Below are positions 42,952 through 50,750 of a stretch of 64,000 bases of DNA, one piece after another (the first letter of the stretch is position 1; each line of letters starts with the position of its first letter). The notes under the pieces are model-generated. The model worked only from the letters and a program-made list of their open reading frames with translations. It was not told the DNA's origin and searched no databases. The stretch is from Aquimarina sp. Aq78 (GTDB lineage Bacteria; Bacteroidota; Bacteroidia; Flavobacteriales; Flavobacteriaceae). Where the stretch lies: assembly GCF_900299525.1 (NCBI RefSeq), contig NZ_OMKA01000031.1, positions 186,001 to 250,000 of the forward strand. The letters are read 5' to 3'. Position numbers and translations under genes: made by a program.

Positions 42952-43800
42952 ATGAAAAATAGTATGTTAGAATCAAAATACAGGCTATTGGTATTAATTG
43001 ATCAAACCAAGTCCTCATACACGGCTTTACGTAATGCTGTAAACTTGGCAAAGGTTATAGATGCAGGAATTGAGGTTTTTTATGTAAAACCACCTTTGCA
43101 GGTTGTTCGATATGATAACCAAATAGCCGTAATGAGAACATTAGGCGAAGAAAGAATTGCTTCAAAAAAGGCAATGCGAAAATTGGTCGATACTATATCC
43201 GATATAGAAAATATTCCTATCATTTACAGTTTTACTTTTGGAAATGTTATTACTGAAATACAAAATCACATTACCAAAACACAGCCAGATGTTGTTGTTA
43301 TTGGTAAACGAAAACCTAAAATGGTGAATTTTTTGGGAGATGGATTGACATCTTATTTATTGAAACATCACAAAGGTGAGATTCTTATTTCAGGAAGTGA
43401 TAAAAACCTTACTTCTTATCATGATGTGTCTCTTGGTTTTCTTGATGATATATCGTTAAATAATGAAGTTGAAATTATTCAGGATTTAAAAAAACGTACT
43501 CATAAACCTTTTAAGCTGTTTAAAATTAAGAAAACAGATTCCCAGCTTAAAAAGCCAATAACTTTTTCAAAACCTAAAGAACAATCTAATGTAGCAAATA
43601 CAGTAATCTTTGAATTTGAAGAAGGAATGGATAATAGTGGTAGTGTCTCAAAATACATTGAAAAAAATAAATTGGGACTGCTTTGTGTAAAAAGAGAAAC
43701 CAAACAAAAGTTAAGCAAATCAATTGGTCTCAATGATAAAGCTCAACAAACTATAAATAAAACAAATGTGCCAGTGCTTATACTGGCTAATAAAAAATAA
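42952..43800 (+). CDS. Universal stress protein family protein
   Basis: A 282-residue cytosolic protein with an N-terminal UspA-like domain ('YRLLVLIDQTKSSYTALRNA', 'PDVVVIGKRKPKMVNFLGDG', then 'LTSYLL'). A second, weaker Usp-like half at about 150-280 ends in 'NKTNVPVLILANK'. It sits between the SulP transporter (11 nt) and carbonic anhydrase (2 nt), so it belongs to the operon. Its role there is unknown; nucleotide-dependent regulation of transport is one possibility. Confidence 0.85.
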   Translation: MKNSMLESKYRLLVLIDQTKSSYTALRNAVNLAKVIDAGIEVFYVKPPLQVVRYDNQIAVMRTLGEERIASKKAMRKLVDTISDIENIPIIYSFTFGNVITEIQNHITKTQPDVVVIGKRKPKMVNFLGDGLTSYLLKHHKGEILISGSDKNLTSYHDVSLGFLDDISLNNEVEIIQDLKKRTHKPFKLFKIKKTDSQLKKPITFSKPKEQSNVANTVIFEFEEGMDNSGSVSKYIEKNKLGLLCVKRETKQKLSKSIGLNDKAQQTINKTNVPVLILANKK

Positions 43801-43802
43801 TT

Positions 43803-44432
43803 ATGATGAAAGCACATACAAAAGAAACGCAAGATGCAATGACACCAAACAGTGCATTAAAGACCCTTGTAGAAGGAAATCAACGTTTTCAAAATAATTT
43901 GAAGGCAGATCGAAATTTATTACAACAGGTAACCCAGACTGCCAATGGTCAATTTCCTTTCGCAACTATATTGAGTTGTATCGATTCTCGGGTATCGTCA
44001 GAATTAATTTTTGATCAGGGTCTGGGCGATGTTTTTAGTATACGAATCGCAGGAAATTTTGTAAACGAGGATATCTTAGGTAGTATGGAATTTGCTTGTA
44101 AATTAGCAGGAACAAAACTATTGGTGATCTTGGGACATACTGCCTGTGGTGCCGTTAAAGGAGCATGTGATCATGCCAGACTTGGAAATTTAACCACCTT
44201 AATAAACAAAATAGAACCAGCAGTTGAAGCAGTTAAAGAACCAAAAGATGATGCATTGAGAAACTCAAAAAATATCGATTTTGTAAATGAGGTAGCAGAA
44301 AAAAATGTAATCATGACTATTGATAATATTCGCTCTTCAAGTGAGGTACTCGCCGAGATGGAAAACAATGGAGAAATAAAAATAATTGGCGGAATGTATG
44401 ATATTAAAACTGGTGGAGTAAAATTCTTTTAA
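43803..44432 (+). CDS. Beta-class carbonic anhydrase
   Basis: A 209-residue enzyme interconverting CO2 and bicarbonate. The zinc and catalytic residues are intact: Cys59, Asp61 and Arg63 in 'LSCIDSRV', and His112 and Cys115 in 'LGHTACGAVKGA'. No signal peptide, so it is cytosolic. It closes the operon with the SulP transporter and Usp protein, and is followed by a strong hairpin. The pair is a plausible bicarbonate supply system for anaplerotic carboxylations or pH control. Confidence 0.94.
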   Translation: MMKAHTKETQDAMTPNSALKTLVEGNQRFQNNLKADRNLLQQVTQTANGQFPFATILSCIDSRVSSELIFDQGLGDVFSIRIAGNFVNEDILGSMEFACKLAGTKLLVILGHTACGAVKGACDHARLGNLTTLINKIEPAVEAVKEPKDDALRNSKNIDFVNEVAEKNVIMTIDNIRSSSEVLAEMENNGEIKIIGGMYDIKTGGVKFF

Positions 44433-44442
44433 ATATGAAATC

Positions 44443-44499
44443 AAAAACCAGAATGTTATAAAATGATAATGTTAATTATTTTATAACATTCTGGTTTTT
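44443..44499. terminator. Long near-perfect bidirectional terminator
   Basis: A 22-bp stem joins 44443-44464 and 44478-44499 around a 13-nt loop. The outer ends are A-run and T-run on both strands (AAAAACCAG...CTGGTTTTT), so it can act in both directions. It separates the carbonic anhydrase operon from the cobalamin genes. Confidence 0.92.
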
Positions 44500-44545
44500 G
44501 TGAAATTCAGTATCTAATGATAATCTTACACAAACATATCATAAT

Positions 44546-44580
44546 TTGTTTTTTCCTTTAAGCTATAATAGATAGTTTTG
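44546..44580 (+). promoter_or_regulatory. Promoter of the first cobalamin operon
   Basis: TTG at 44546-44548 and an exact -7 box TAGTTTTG at 44573-44580 with a 24-nt spacer, one longer than usual. The cobW-like gene starts 26 nt downstream. No cobalamin riboswitch lies in between. Confidence 0.55.
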
Positions 44581-44606
44581 CTTAGAATCATTTTTGATAA
44601 GAACAT

Positions 44607-45698
44607 ATGGCTTTAAACACACAAAAAATACCTGTAACGATTATTACAGGATTTCTGGGATCTGGTAAAACGACTTTGATACATCAAATTGCTAAAAATG
44701 CAAACGGCAGACGATTAGCAATAATCGTTAATGAATTTGGAGAATTAGGAATGGATGGAGAAATTCTGAAAGGTAATGATTGTGGATGTGAAGAAGAGAA
44801 TATATTAGAATTGAGTAATGGGTGTCTTTGTTGCACGGTACAGGAGGAATTTTTACCCACCATGCTTCAATTGATGGAGCGTAAACAGGATATTGATCAT
44901 ATTATTATAGAAACTTCAGGGTTAGCATTGCCTAAACCATTATTAAAAGCTTTTAACTGGCCTGATTTGAAACCACAAATCACTGTAGATGCTGTGATTA
45001 CTGTTGTCGATTGTGTAGGACAGGCCACCGGAGAAATATGTGACCGTGATAAAGTACAGTCTCAACGATTAGATGATGAAAATCTGGATCACGAATCTTC
45101 TATCGAAGAGTTATTTGAAGATCAGCTGTCTTGTGCAGATTTGATTATAATGACCAAATCAGATTTAATCAATACAGAAGAATATAATCAAGTCAGAGAT
45201 ATTATCCAGAATCGTGTTGGTGGCAACATCAAGTTGATTTCCGCAGTAAAAGGTAATATCCCTGCCGATGTATTATTAGGAATTGATGCTAAAGCCGAAG
45301 ATCATGTAGATGATAAGCATTCTCACCACGAAGAACACCATCATCATCACCATGATGAGGATGGACATCATCATCACGACCACGATCATGATGACTCGAT
45401 TAATTCTATTGTGATAGAAATTAAAGTACCTCATACTCCAGAAACTCTAATCAAAAATTTAAAGACACTAGTAGCAGAACACCATATCTACAGGATTAAA
45501 GGAATTATCCATGTGCCTGGTAAACCAATGCGTATGATTGTTCAGGGAGTAGCAGATCGATTTGAAAACTATTTTGATAGAAAATGGATCGATGGAGAAA
45601 TCAAGGCAACTCGATTAGTGATTATAGGAGAAGAACTTGAAGAGCAAAAGATTCAAGAGGTATTAGAAGAAAAATTGATGGTAGGAGAAGGAGTATAA
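44607..45698 (+). CDS. cobW: CobW-like G3E GTPase, putative metallochaperone
   Basis: A 363-residue COG0523/CobW protein. Walker A lies at residues 15-22 ('GFLGSGKT'), the metal-binding CxCC motif at Cys73-Cys76 in 'NGCLCCTVQE', and 'TKSDLI' is the base-recognition region. Between the GTPase and the C-terminal CobW_C domain is a long histidine- and aspartate-rich stretch (about residues 233-257). Such proteins hand metal ions to targets using GTP. The position at the head of the cobalamin operon suggests cobalt delivery, perhaps to the chelatase at 62713. A zinc role remains possible, as for many COG0523 members. Confidence 0.88.
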   Translation: MALNTQKIPVTIITGFLGSGKTTLIHQIAKNANGRRLAIIVNEFGELGMDGEILKGNDCGCEEENILELSNGCLCCTVQEEFLPTMLQLMERKQDIDHIIIETSGLALPKPLLKAFNWPDLKPQITVDAVITVVDCVGQATGEICDRDKVQSQRLDDENLDHESSIEELFEDQLSCADLIIMTKSDLINTEEYNQVRDIIQNRVGGNIKLISAVKGNIPADVLLGIDAKAEDHVDDKHSHHEEHHHHHHDEDGHHHHDHDHDDSINSIVIEIKVPHTPETLIKNLKTLVAEHHIYRIKGIIHVPGKPMRMIVQGVADRFENYFDRKWIDGEIKATRLVIIGEELEEQKIQEVLEEKLMVGEGV

Positions 45699-45743
45699 CT
45701 ATTCATTTGCATGATTTCAGTATTAATTTAAAATTTTAATCCC

Positions 45744-46328
45744 TTGAAAATATACACACGTAAAGGAGATACAGGTAAGACTGGAGTCTTTGGAGGAAAA
45801 AGAGAATTTAAAGATTCAGCACGTATAGAATGTAATGGAGCTTTAGACGAAGCGAATTCTACTATTGGATTACTACGTGCAAAAATAGGTAATGACCATG
45901 AGTGGCAGCCAAATCTTCATAAAATTCAAAAAGATCTTATGGATATGATGTCACATCTCGCAAGGCCATCGGATTCTAAAAAAGAAAATCCTAACCCCAA
46001 ACCTAAAGACGGGGCGGATTTTTGTGAACAATGGATGGATGAGATGGAAGCCAATATTAGTTCTCCGTCTGACTATTTTTTATTACCTGGAGGGAATGAA
46101 ATTTCAGCATTATGTCACGTGTGCAGAACGCAAATCAGAAGAGGTGAACGTAGATTAGTTACCTTAATGCACGAAGATCCAGAATCTGTAGAAGAATATG
46201 TGGTTGCATATATTAATAGATTATCAGACTTACTCTTCACCATGGCTAGAGCAGAAATGGATAAAGCCGGGGTTGCAGAAGAAAAATGGCAGTTGTTTTT
46301 ATATAAAAGAAAAAAGAAAAGAATATAA
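45744..46328 (+). CDS. PduO-type cob(I)alamin adenosyltransferase
   Basis: A 194-residue ATP:cob(I)alamin adenosyltransferase of the PduO family, adding the upper 5'-deoxyadenosyl ligand. Marks are the N-terminal 'KIYTRKGDTGKTGVFGGKR' (ATP site), 'ECNGALDEANSTIGLLRA' and the C-terminal 'CRTQIRRGERRLV' with 'VAYINRLSDLLFTMAR'. The start is a TTG at 45744: family proteins begin exactly with this 'MKIYT(R/K)' segment and no nearby ATG fits. It follows cobW after 45 nt. Confidence 0.93.
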   Translation: MKIYTRKGDTGKTGVFGGKREFKDSARIECNGALDEANSTIGLLRAKIGNDHEWQPNLHKIQKDLMDMMSHLARPSDSKKENPNPKPKDGADFCEQWMDEMEANISSPSDYFLLPGGNEISALCHVCRTQIRRGERRLVTLMHEDPESVEEYVVAYINRLSDLLFTMARAEMDKAGVAEEKWQLFLYKRKKKRI

Positions 46329-46333
46329 CGGTT

Positions 46334-47026
46334 TTGCATACAATTTATGGAATAGCTTTAGGACCTGGAGATCCAGAACTTCTTACGCTTAAAGCATTAC
46401 GAATATTAAAAGAAGTCGATCTTATCTTTTATCCGGGGTCTATTACAAAAGATCAAAAAAAGAGCTTTGTGTATCCTATTTTACAATATCACGGATTAGA
46501 GCATAAAGAACTGAAAGGTTTTTTCCTAAATATGTCATATGACCGCAAAAAGGCTTCAGAAACATATGCAGCAACGGTAAAAGACATTGAAGAAGCCTGT
46601 CGTTCTGGAAAAAAAACAGCGATTGTATGCGAAGGTGATATTAGCTTATATGCTTCTTTTTCGTATATATTAGCAGAGCTTCAAGAGTTGCAATTACCAG
46701 TATCTTTGGTACCGGGAATCAATTCTTTTTCGTTGGGAGCATCGCAACATCAAATACCATTAAGTTTACTTAACGATAAAATTGCGATCGTTCCAAGAGC
46801 AAAAAATATTGAAGAAATCTCTAAATATTTTTTAGAATTTGATACCGTGATATTAATGAAAATACGCTCTGGATGGAATGATTTTCAGTTAGAATTAGTA
46901 CAGAAAGATTGGAAATGTTATTATTGTGAACGTTTAGGAACCAATCAAGAATATATAACAACAGATTTAACCACTCTGACCAATAGAGAAATTCCATATT
47001 TCTCTTTATTAATTATCAAACAATGA
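46334..47026 (+). CDS. cobI: Precorrin-2 C20-methyltransferase (CobI/CbiL)
   Basis: A 230-residue SAM-dependent methyltransferase of the tetrapyrrole family adding the C20 methyl group. Signatures are 'IYGIALGPGDPELLTLKA', 'ICEGDISLYASF'-like 'VCEGDISLYASFSYI' and 'LVPGINSFSLGASQ'. Initiation is at a TTG (46334): the conserved first strand begins within four residues of it, so a later Met would destroy the fold. It follows the adenosyltransferase by 5 nt and overlaps the next gene by 4 nt (ATGA). Confidence 0.9.
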   Translation: MHTIYGIALGPGDPELLTLKALRILKEVDLIFYPGSITKDQKKSFVYPILQYHGLEHKELKGFFLNMSYDRKKASETYAATVKDIEEACRSGKKTAIVCEGDISLYASFSYILAELQELQLPVSLVPGINSFSLGASQHQIPLSLLNDKIAIVPRAKNIEEISKYFLEFDTVILMKIRSGWNDFQLELVQKDWKCYYCERLGTNQEYITTDLTTLTNREIPYFSLLIIKQ

Positions 47027-48378
47027 TCAAAGTTGTAGGGCTAGGTCCCGGGCATTCAGATTATATCATTCCGATGGCTACACAGGCAATTTCAGAAGCT
47101 TCAGTAATCATAGGATATCACTATTATTTTCAATTTATACAACATTTAGTACGTCCTGATGCCTTATGTATAGGTAAAGAATTAAGCGAAGAAGAAAAAA
47201 GAGCAGAAATTGCAATACAACATGCCTTAGAAGGAGAACAGGTTGTTGTTATTGGCTCGGGCGATGCCAGTATATATGCAATGGCATCTATTGTATACCA
47301 AAAAGTTGCAGAACAAAAATTAGATATTCCTGTAGAGACAGTACCGGGAATTTCGGCCTTTATTACTGCCGGCAGTAAATTAGGAGCTGTATTAGGACAT
47401 GATTTTTGTTGTATCTCATTATCTGATTTGATGACTCCATGGACCACAATCGAGAAACGTATCCATGCTGCGGCTATGGGAGATTTTGTGACAGGATTAT
47501 ATAATCCAAAAAGTAAAAAACGGTATTGGCAGCTTCAGACCTTAAAAAATATCTATCTGCAATACCGCTCTGCAACAACCCCTGTAGCAATATGTAAGCA
47601 ATTAGGGAGAGTAGAAGAAGAGATAAAAATTACCACTTTAGGAGATTTAGATGTCAATGAAGTTGATATGTTTTGTGTGGTGTTGATAGGAAATAGTCAG
47701 ACCTTTAGATATAAAGATCATCTCATTACTCCAAGAGGATATTTAAACAGAAAACCAGAAACTGGTGTAGAAATACAACAAGCTAGTTTTAATGAGATAT
47801 TAAATAATATTCCGCCAAATACATTAGCAAAAGACACTTTATGGGCGGCTATACGATGTATTCATACTTCTGGTGATTTTGAATATATAAATTACCTGGA
47901 AACTTCTAAACAGGCAATTGCTACCTGGCATGATTATCTTAAAAATGGAGGAACTATCGTTACCGATGTAACTATGGTAGCTGCAGGAGTTACAAAAGCG
48001 TATACCACTAAATATGGCAATCAGGTAATTTGTTTGCTAAACGACAAAGAATCTCTTCAGCTTGCCGAAAAAGAAGGATTAACACGGACACAGGCGGGAA
48101 TAAAACTTGCTGCAAAAAAATATCCCGATGCATTATTTGTTATCGGAAATGCACCGACAGCATTAATTGAGATTGCAGATCAGATTCAAGCCGGAATATT
48201 ATCTCCAACAGGAGTTGTTGGAGCACCAGTAGGGTTTATCAATGTAATTGAGTCTAAAGAACGATTAAAAACAATATCTCATATTCCATATGCGTTAATT
48301 ACCGAAAAACGGGGAGGTAGTAATTTTGCAGCGGCCATAATTAATGCAGCATTTACTCTAGAAGAAGCTAAATTATAA
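47023..48378 (+). CDS. Fused precorrin-3B C17-methyltransferase (CobJ/CbiH) and precorrin-8X methylmutase (CobH/CbiC)
   Basis: A 451-residue bifunctional enzyme. Residues 1-245 are CobJ/CbiH, the ring-contracting methyltransferase ('VVGLGPGHSDYIIPMA', 'VVIGSGDASIYAMAS', 'VPGISAFITAGSKLGAVLGH'). Residues about 260-451 are CobH/CbiC, moving the C11 methyl to C12, with the catalytic His in 'AIRCIHTSGDFEY' and 'VGAPVGFINVIESKE'. Normal lengths are about 250 and 210, so both halves look complete. The fused steps are not consecutive in the pathway. It overlaps cobI by 4 nt and precedes bluB by 6 nt. Confidence 0.93.
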   Translation: MIKVVGLGPGHSDYIIPMATQAISEASVIIGYHYYFQFIQHLVRPDALCIGKELSEEEKRAEIAIQHALEGEQVVVIGSGDASIYAMASIVYQKVAEQKLDIPVETVPGISAFITAGSKLGAVLGHDFCCISLSDLMTPWTTIEKRIHAAAMGDFVTGLYNPKSKKRYWQLQTLKNIYLQYRSATTPVAICKQLGRVEEEIKITTLGDLDVNEVDMFCVVLIGNSQTFRYKDHLITPRGYLNRKPETGVEIQQASFNEILNNIPPNTLAKDTLWAAIRCIHTSGDFEYINYLETSKQAIATWHDYLKNGGTIVTDVTMVAAGVTKAYTTKYGNQVICLLNDKESLQLAEKEGLTRTQAGIKLAAKKYPDALFVIGNAPTALIEIADQIQAGILSPTGVVGAPVGFINVIESKERLKTISHIPYALITEKRGGSNFAAAIINAAFTLEEAKL

Positions 48379-48384
48379 AAACAA

Positions 48385-49041
48385 ATGAAAGAGCATCCGC
48401 AACGTATATTTGATGATAAAGAACAAGCATTGCTCGAAGAGATAATCGCGCATCGCAGGGATGTCCGAGGGAATCGATTTTTAAATACTCCCATATCTAA
48501 GGAGTCAATTGATAGGATCATAGAAGCCGCATTGGCAGCTCCTTCGGTAGGGTTTTCACAGCCCTGGGAATTTGTATTGATCCGGGATCAAAAAACGAAG
48601 CAAGCTGTAAAAGAAACTTTTTCTGAAGAAACAGCACGTGCTGCACAACAATTTACAGACGAAAAGCAAAAAGAATACATCAAGCTTAAACTAGAAGGAA
48701 TTTTAGAATCCCCTTTAAATATGGCAGTGTTTTATAAACCTGCAGAAGGCCCTGTTTTGGGACAAACAAGTATGCCTAATATGGGTAAATACAGTGTGGT
48801 TTGTGCGATACAAAATATGTGGCTCATGGCACGGTCCTTAAATATAGGAATGGGATGGGTGAGTATTTTGGATCCAGAAAAAGTAAAACAAGTACTTGGA
48901 GCTCCAGAAAAAAACCAATTAATAGGGTATTTGTGCTTTGGGTATACCGATATGTTTTATAACCAACCCGAATTAGAACTAAAAAAATGGGATCGTAAGA
49001 AACTTCAAAAAGAAGTGGTGATTGAAGAAAAATATAAATAA
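48385..49041 (+). CDS. bluB: 5,6-dimethylbenzimidazole synthase BluB
   Basis: A 218-residue flavin-destructase of the nitroreductase fold. BluB uses O2 and reduced FMN to make 5,6-dimethylbenzimidazole, the lower ligand of cobalamin. Family marks include 'RRDVRGNRFLNTPI', 'ALAAPSVGFSQPWEFVLI', 'MPNMGKYSVVCAIQNMWLMA' and 'GMGWVSILDPEKV'. Its presence means the cell makes true B12 and does so with oxygen. It ends the first cobalamin operon. Confidence 0.93.
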   Translation: MKEHPQRIFDDKEQALLEEIIAHRRDVRGNRFLNTPISKESIDRIIEAALAAPSVGFSQPWEFVLIRDQKTKQAVKETFSEETARAAQQFTDEKQKEYIKLKLEGILESPLNMAVFYKPAEGPVLGQTSMPNMGKYSVVCAIQNMWLMARSLNIGMGWVSILDPEKVKQVLGAPEKNQLIGYLCFGYTDMFYNQPELELKKWDRKKLQKEVVIEEKYK

Positions 49042-49183
49042 TTGGGGATGTTACTACACTTCGTTTTTAGTAAAAAAATTGCTCTGGTTGAGGTTTGTGA
49101 ATTTTATCATTTTTATTACACAGAAATTACTACAACCAAATTGAAAAGTAATAGATATATTAATAATATTCTACCGTAAAACT

Positions 49184-50647
49184 TTATTTTTTAGATTTCT
49201 TCTCCTTCCTTTTTACCCTTTTTCTATTTTTTCTTTTAATGAATTTAACCCCTAATCCAGTTGCCGAAAAACTAAGTACTGTACCTCCTGTTAATAAAAT
49301 AAAAAGAACAATATCCCATAAAGGCCTGTTCCATGCCAGAAATGAGAAATCTAAACTATGTAAACCGTGATAAATCCAGCGTTGAATTTTGTTTTTTGTA
49401 GCACATTTATATACCACTCTAGTTGTTTTTGGGTTGATATAATAGGTTATATCTTTAATGGTTTTAATTCTAATTATGGGTAAATCTTTATCATTATGTC
49501 GACTATAATAATAATTGTCATATTCTTTTAGGAGAATACTTTCTTTCACTTCATTTTCGGGAGAAAAAGAATTTACAACTTTTTGATAGTTATCTATGCT
49601 TAAAGAAGGGTTAGCGTTATATAAACTATATAAAGAACTTGTATTTTGAAAAAAAACCTGGGCGTAAACATTATTTTGAAAAAAAATGAAACTTATTTCT
49701 TTAAATTTCTTTTGTTCTAACAGATTTAGAAAACTACTCCAACTATCCTCATTATAGTAATTTATAGTATGTTTTTGCATTTGCCATTTTAGAATTTCTT
49801 CTTTTTGTAATTGTGTACTAGGAGTCCATCCAAAAGGGGTCATACTCATCCATCCGCTAAAAATCCAGGTACATACAAATACCCCAAAAACCAATCCAAA
49901 ATAATAATGATAATTGTACCATTTGTTTTTGAATCTTTTAAACTTGGCATTTGGTTTCTTTTTGTATCTCACTAACCCTGTAATTATACCCGTAATTACC
50001 ATGATGAATCCTAATGCGGCTAACCATGTTACCAGTTGTGTCCATAATGTATTATGAATTCTAATATCCTTAAAATAAATCCAATGAGGAATAGCACCCA
50101 ACCACGACCAAAATCTTTCAGAACTGGTATTCATAGCAAGTAGCTCTCCCGTTACTGATGAGATATAAACCAACGTATTGTTTTCATCCTCAAATTCAAT
50201 TTTAAAAATGGGCATATGTGGCAAATACTTTGTTCTTGGAATCCATTGGTCTAGCTCTGCTAATATTTGGATAGTAGAATTAGCTATTATTCCTGTGTTT
50301 TTTGTTGCGATTTTTAGCGCTATCTCTTTTGTTAGGATTACTTTTTGTCCATTATCTGCATATTTGGAAAAAATTCCCCCCTGATCTGTAATCAAATGAA
50401 AAACAGGTCTATTGAGAACATAATTCAGTCTAAGTTGGGATATCTCGTCAATAGTATCATTTTTAAAAACAGTTTTAGGGGATAATACCTCAGTATTTAC
50501 AGAACTAGAAAGCATTTCTATTCTTTCAGTTTCACTTAGATTTGGAAAACTTTGATACATCATAACAAAGCCCGATAAAAACCAAATTAAAAATAAAGCA
50601 CAAAAAAAAGTGCCAAGCCAATGATGTAAAGAAATAATCTTTTTCAT
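49184..50647 (-). CDS. PepSY-domain inner-membrane protein, siderophore-reductase-like
   Basis: A 487-residue membrane protein of the PepSY_TM group. About four long helices are seen: residues 10-30 ('WLGTFFCALFLIWFLSGFVM'), about 205-225, about 245-270 and about 450-470. Histidines lie beside them in 'SLHHWLG', 'NYHYYFG' and 'WIYHGLHSLDF'. Proteins such as FoxB have this plan, bind heme through such histidines and reduce imported siderophores. It lies 103 nt after the TonB-dependent receptor on the same strand, under its riboswitch. It may therefore reduce an imported metal complex, perhaps a cobalt or corrinoid one. That last step is inference. Confidence 0.82.
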   Translation of the reverse strand: MKKIISLHHWLGTFFCALFLIWFLSGFVMMYQSFPNLSETERIEMLSSSVNTEVLSPKTVFKNDTIDEISQLRLNYVLNRPVFHLITDQGGIFSKYADNGQKVILTKEIALKIATKNTGIIANSTIQILAELDQWIPRTKYLPHMPIFKIEFEDENNTLVYISSVTGELLAMNTSSERFWSWLGAIPHWIYFKDIRIHNTLWTQLVTWLAALGFIMVITGIITGLVRYKKKPNAKFKRFKNKWYNYHYYFGLVFGVFVCTWIFSGWMSMTPFGWTPSTQLQKEEILKWQMQKHTINYYNEDSWSSFLNLLEQKKFKEISFIFFQNNVYAQVFFQNTSSLYSLYNANPSLSIDNYQKVVNSFSPENEVKESILLKEYDNYYYSRHNDKDLPIIRIKTIKDITYYINPKTTRVVYKCATKNKIQRWIYHGLHSLDFSFLAWNRPLWDIVLFILLTGGTVLSFSATGLGVKFIKRKNRKRVKRKEKKSKK

Positions 50648-50750
50648 CTGTTTTTACAATATTTCAGTGGATAAATTGTAGATTTTATTAAAGTAATGGA
50701 AAATGTACCGATAGTTAGATTACATCGATACATTCTCCTTTTAAGTTTGT

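Noticed and set aside
44500..44606. Cobalamin riboswitch before the first biosynthetic operon
   Set aside because: The gap holds a promoter but no B12 box; the only riboswitch I can support is on the minus strand at 53210-53375.
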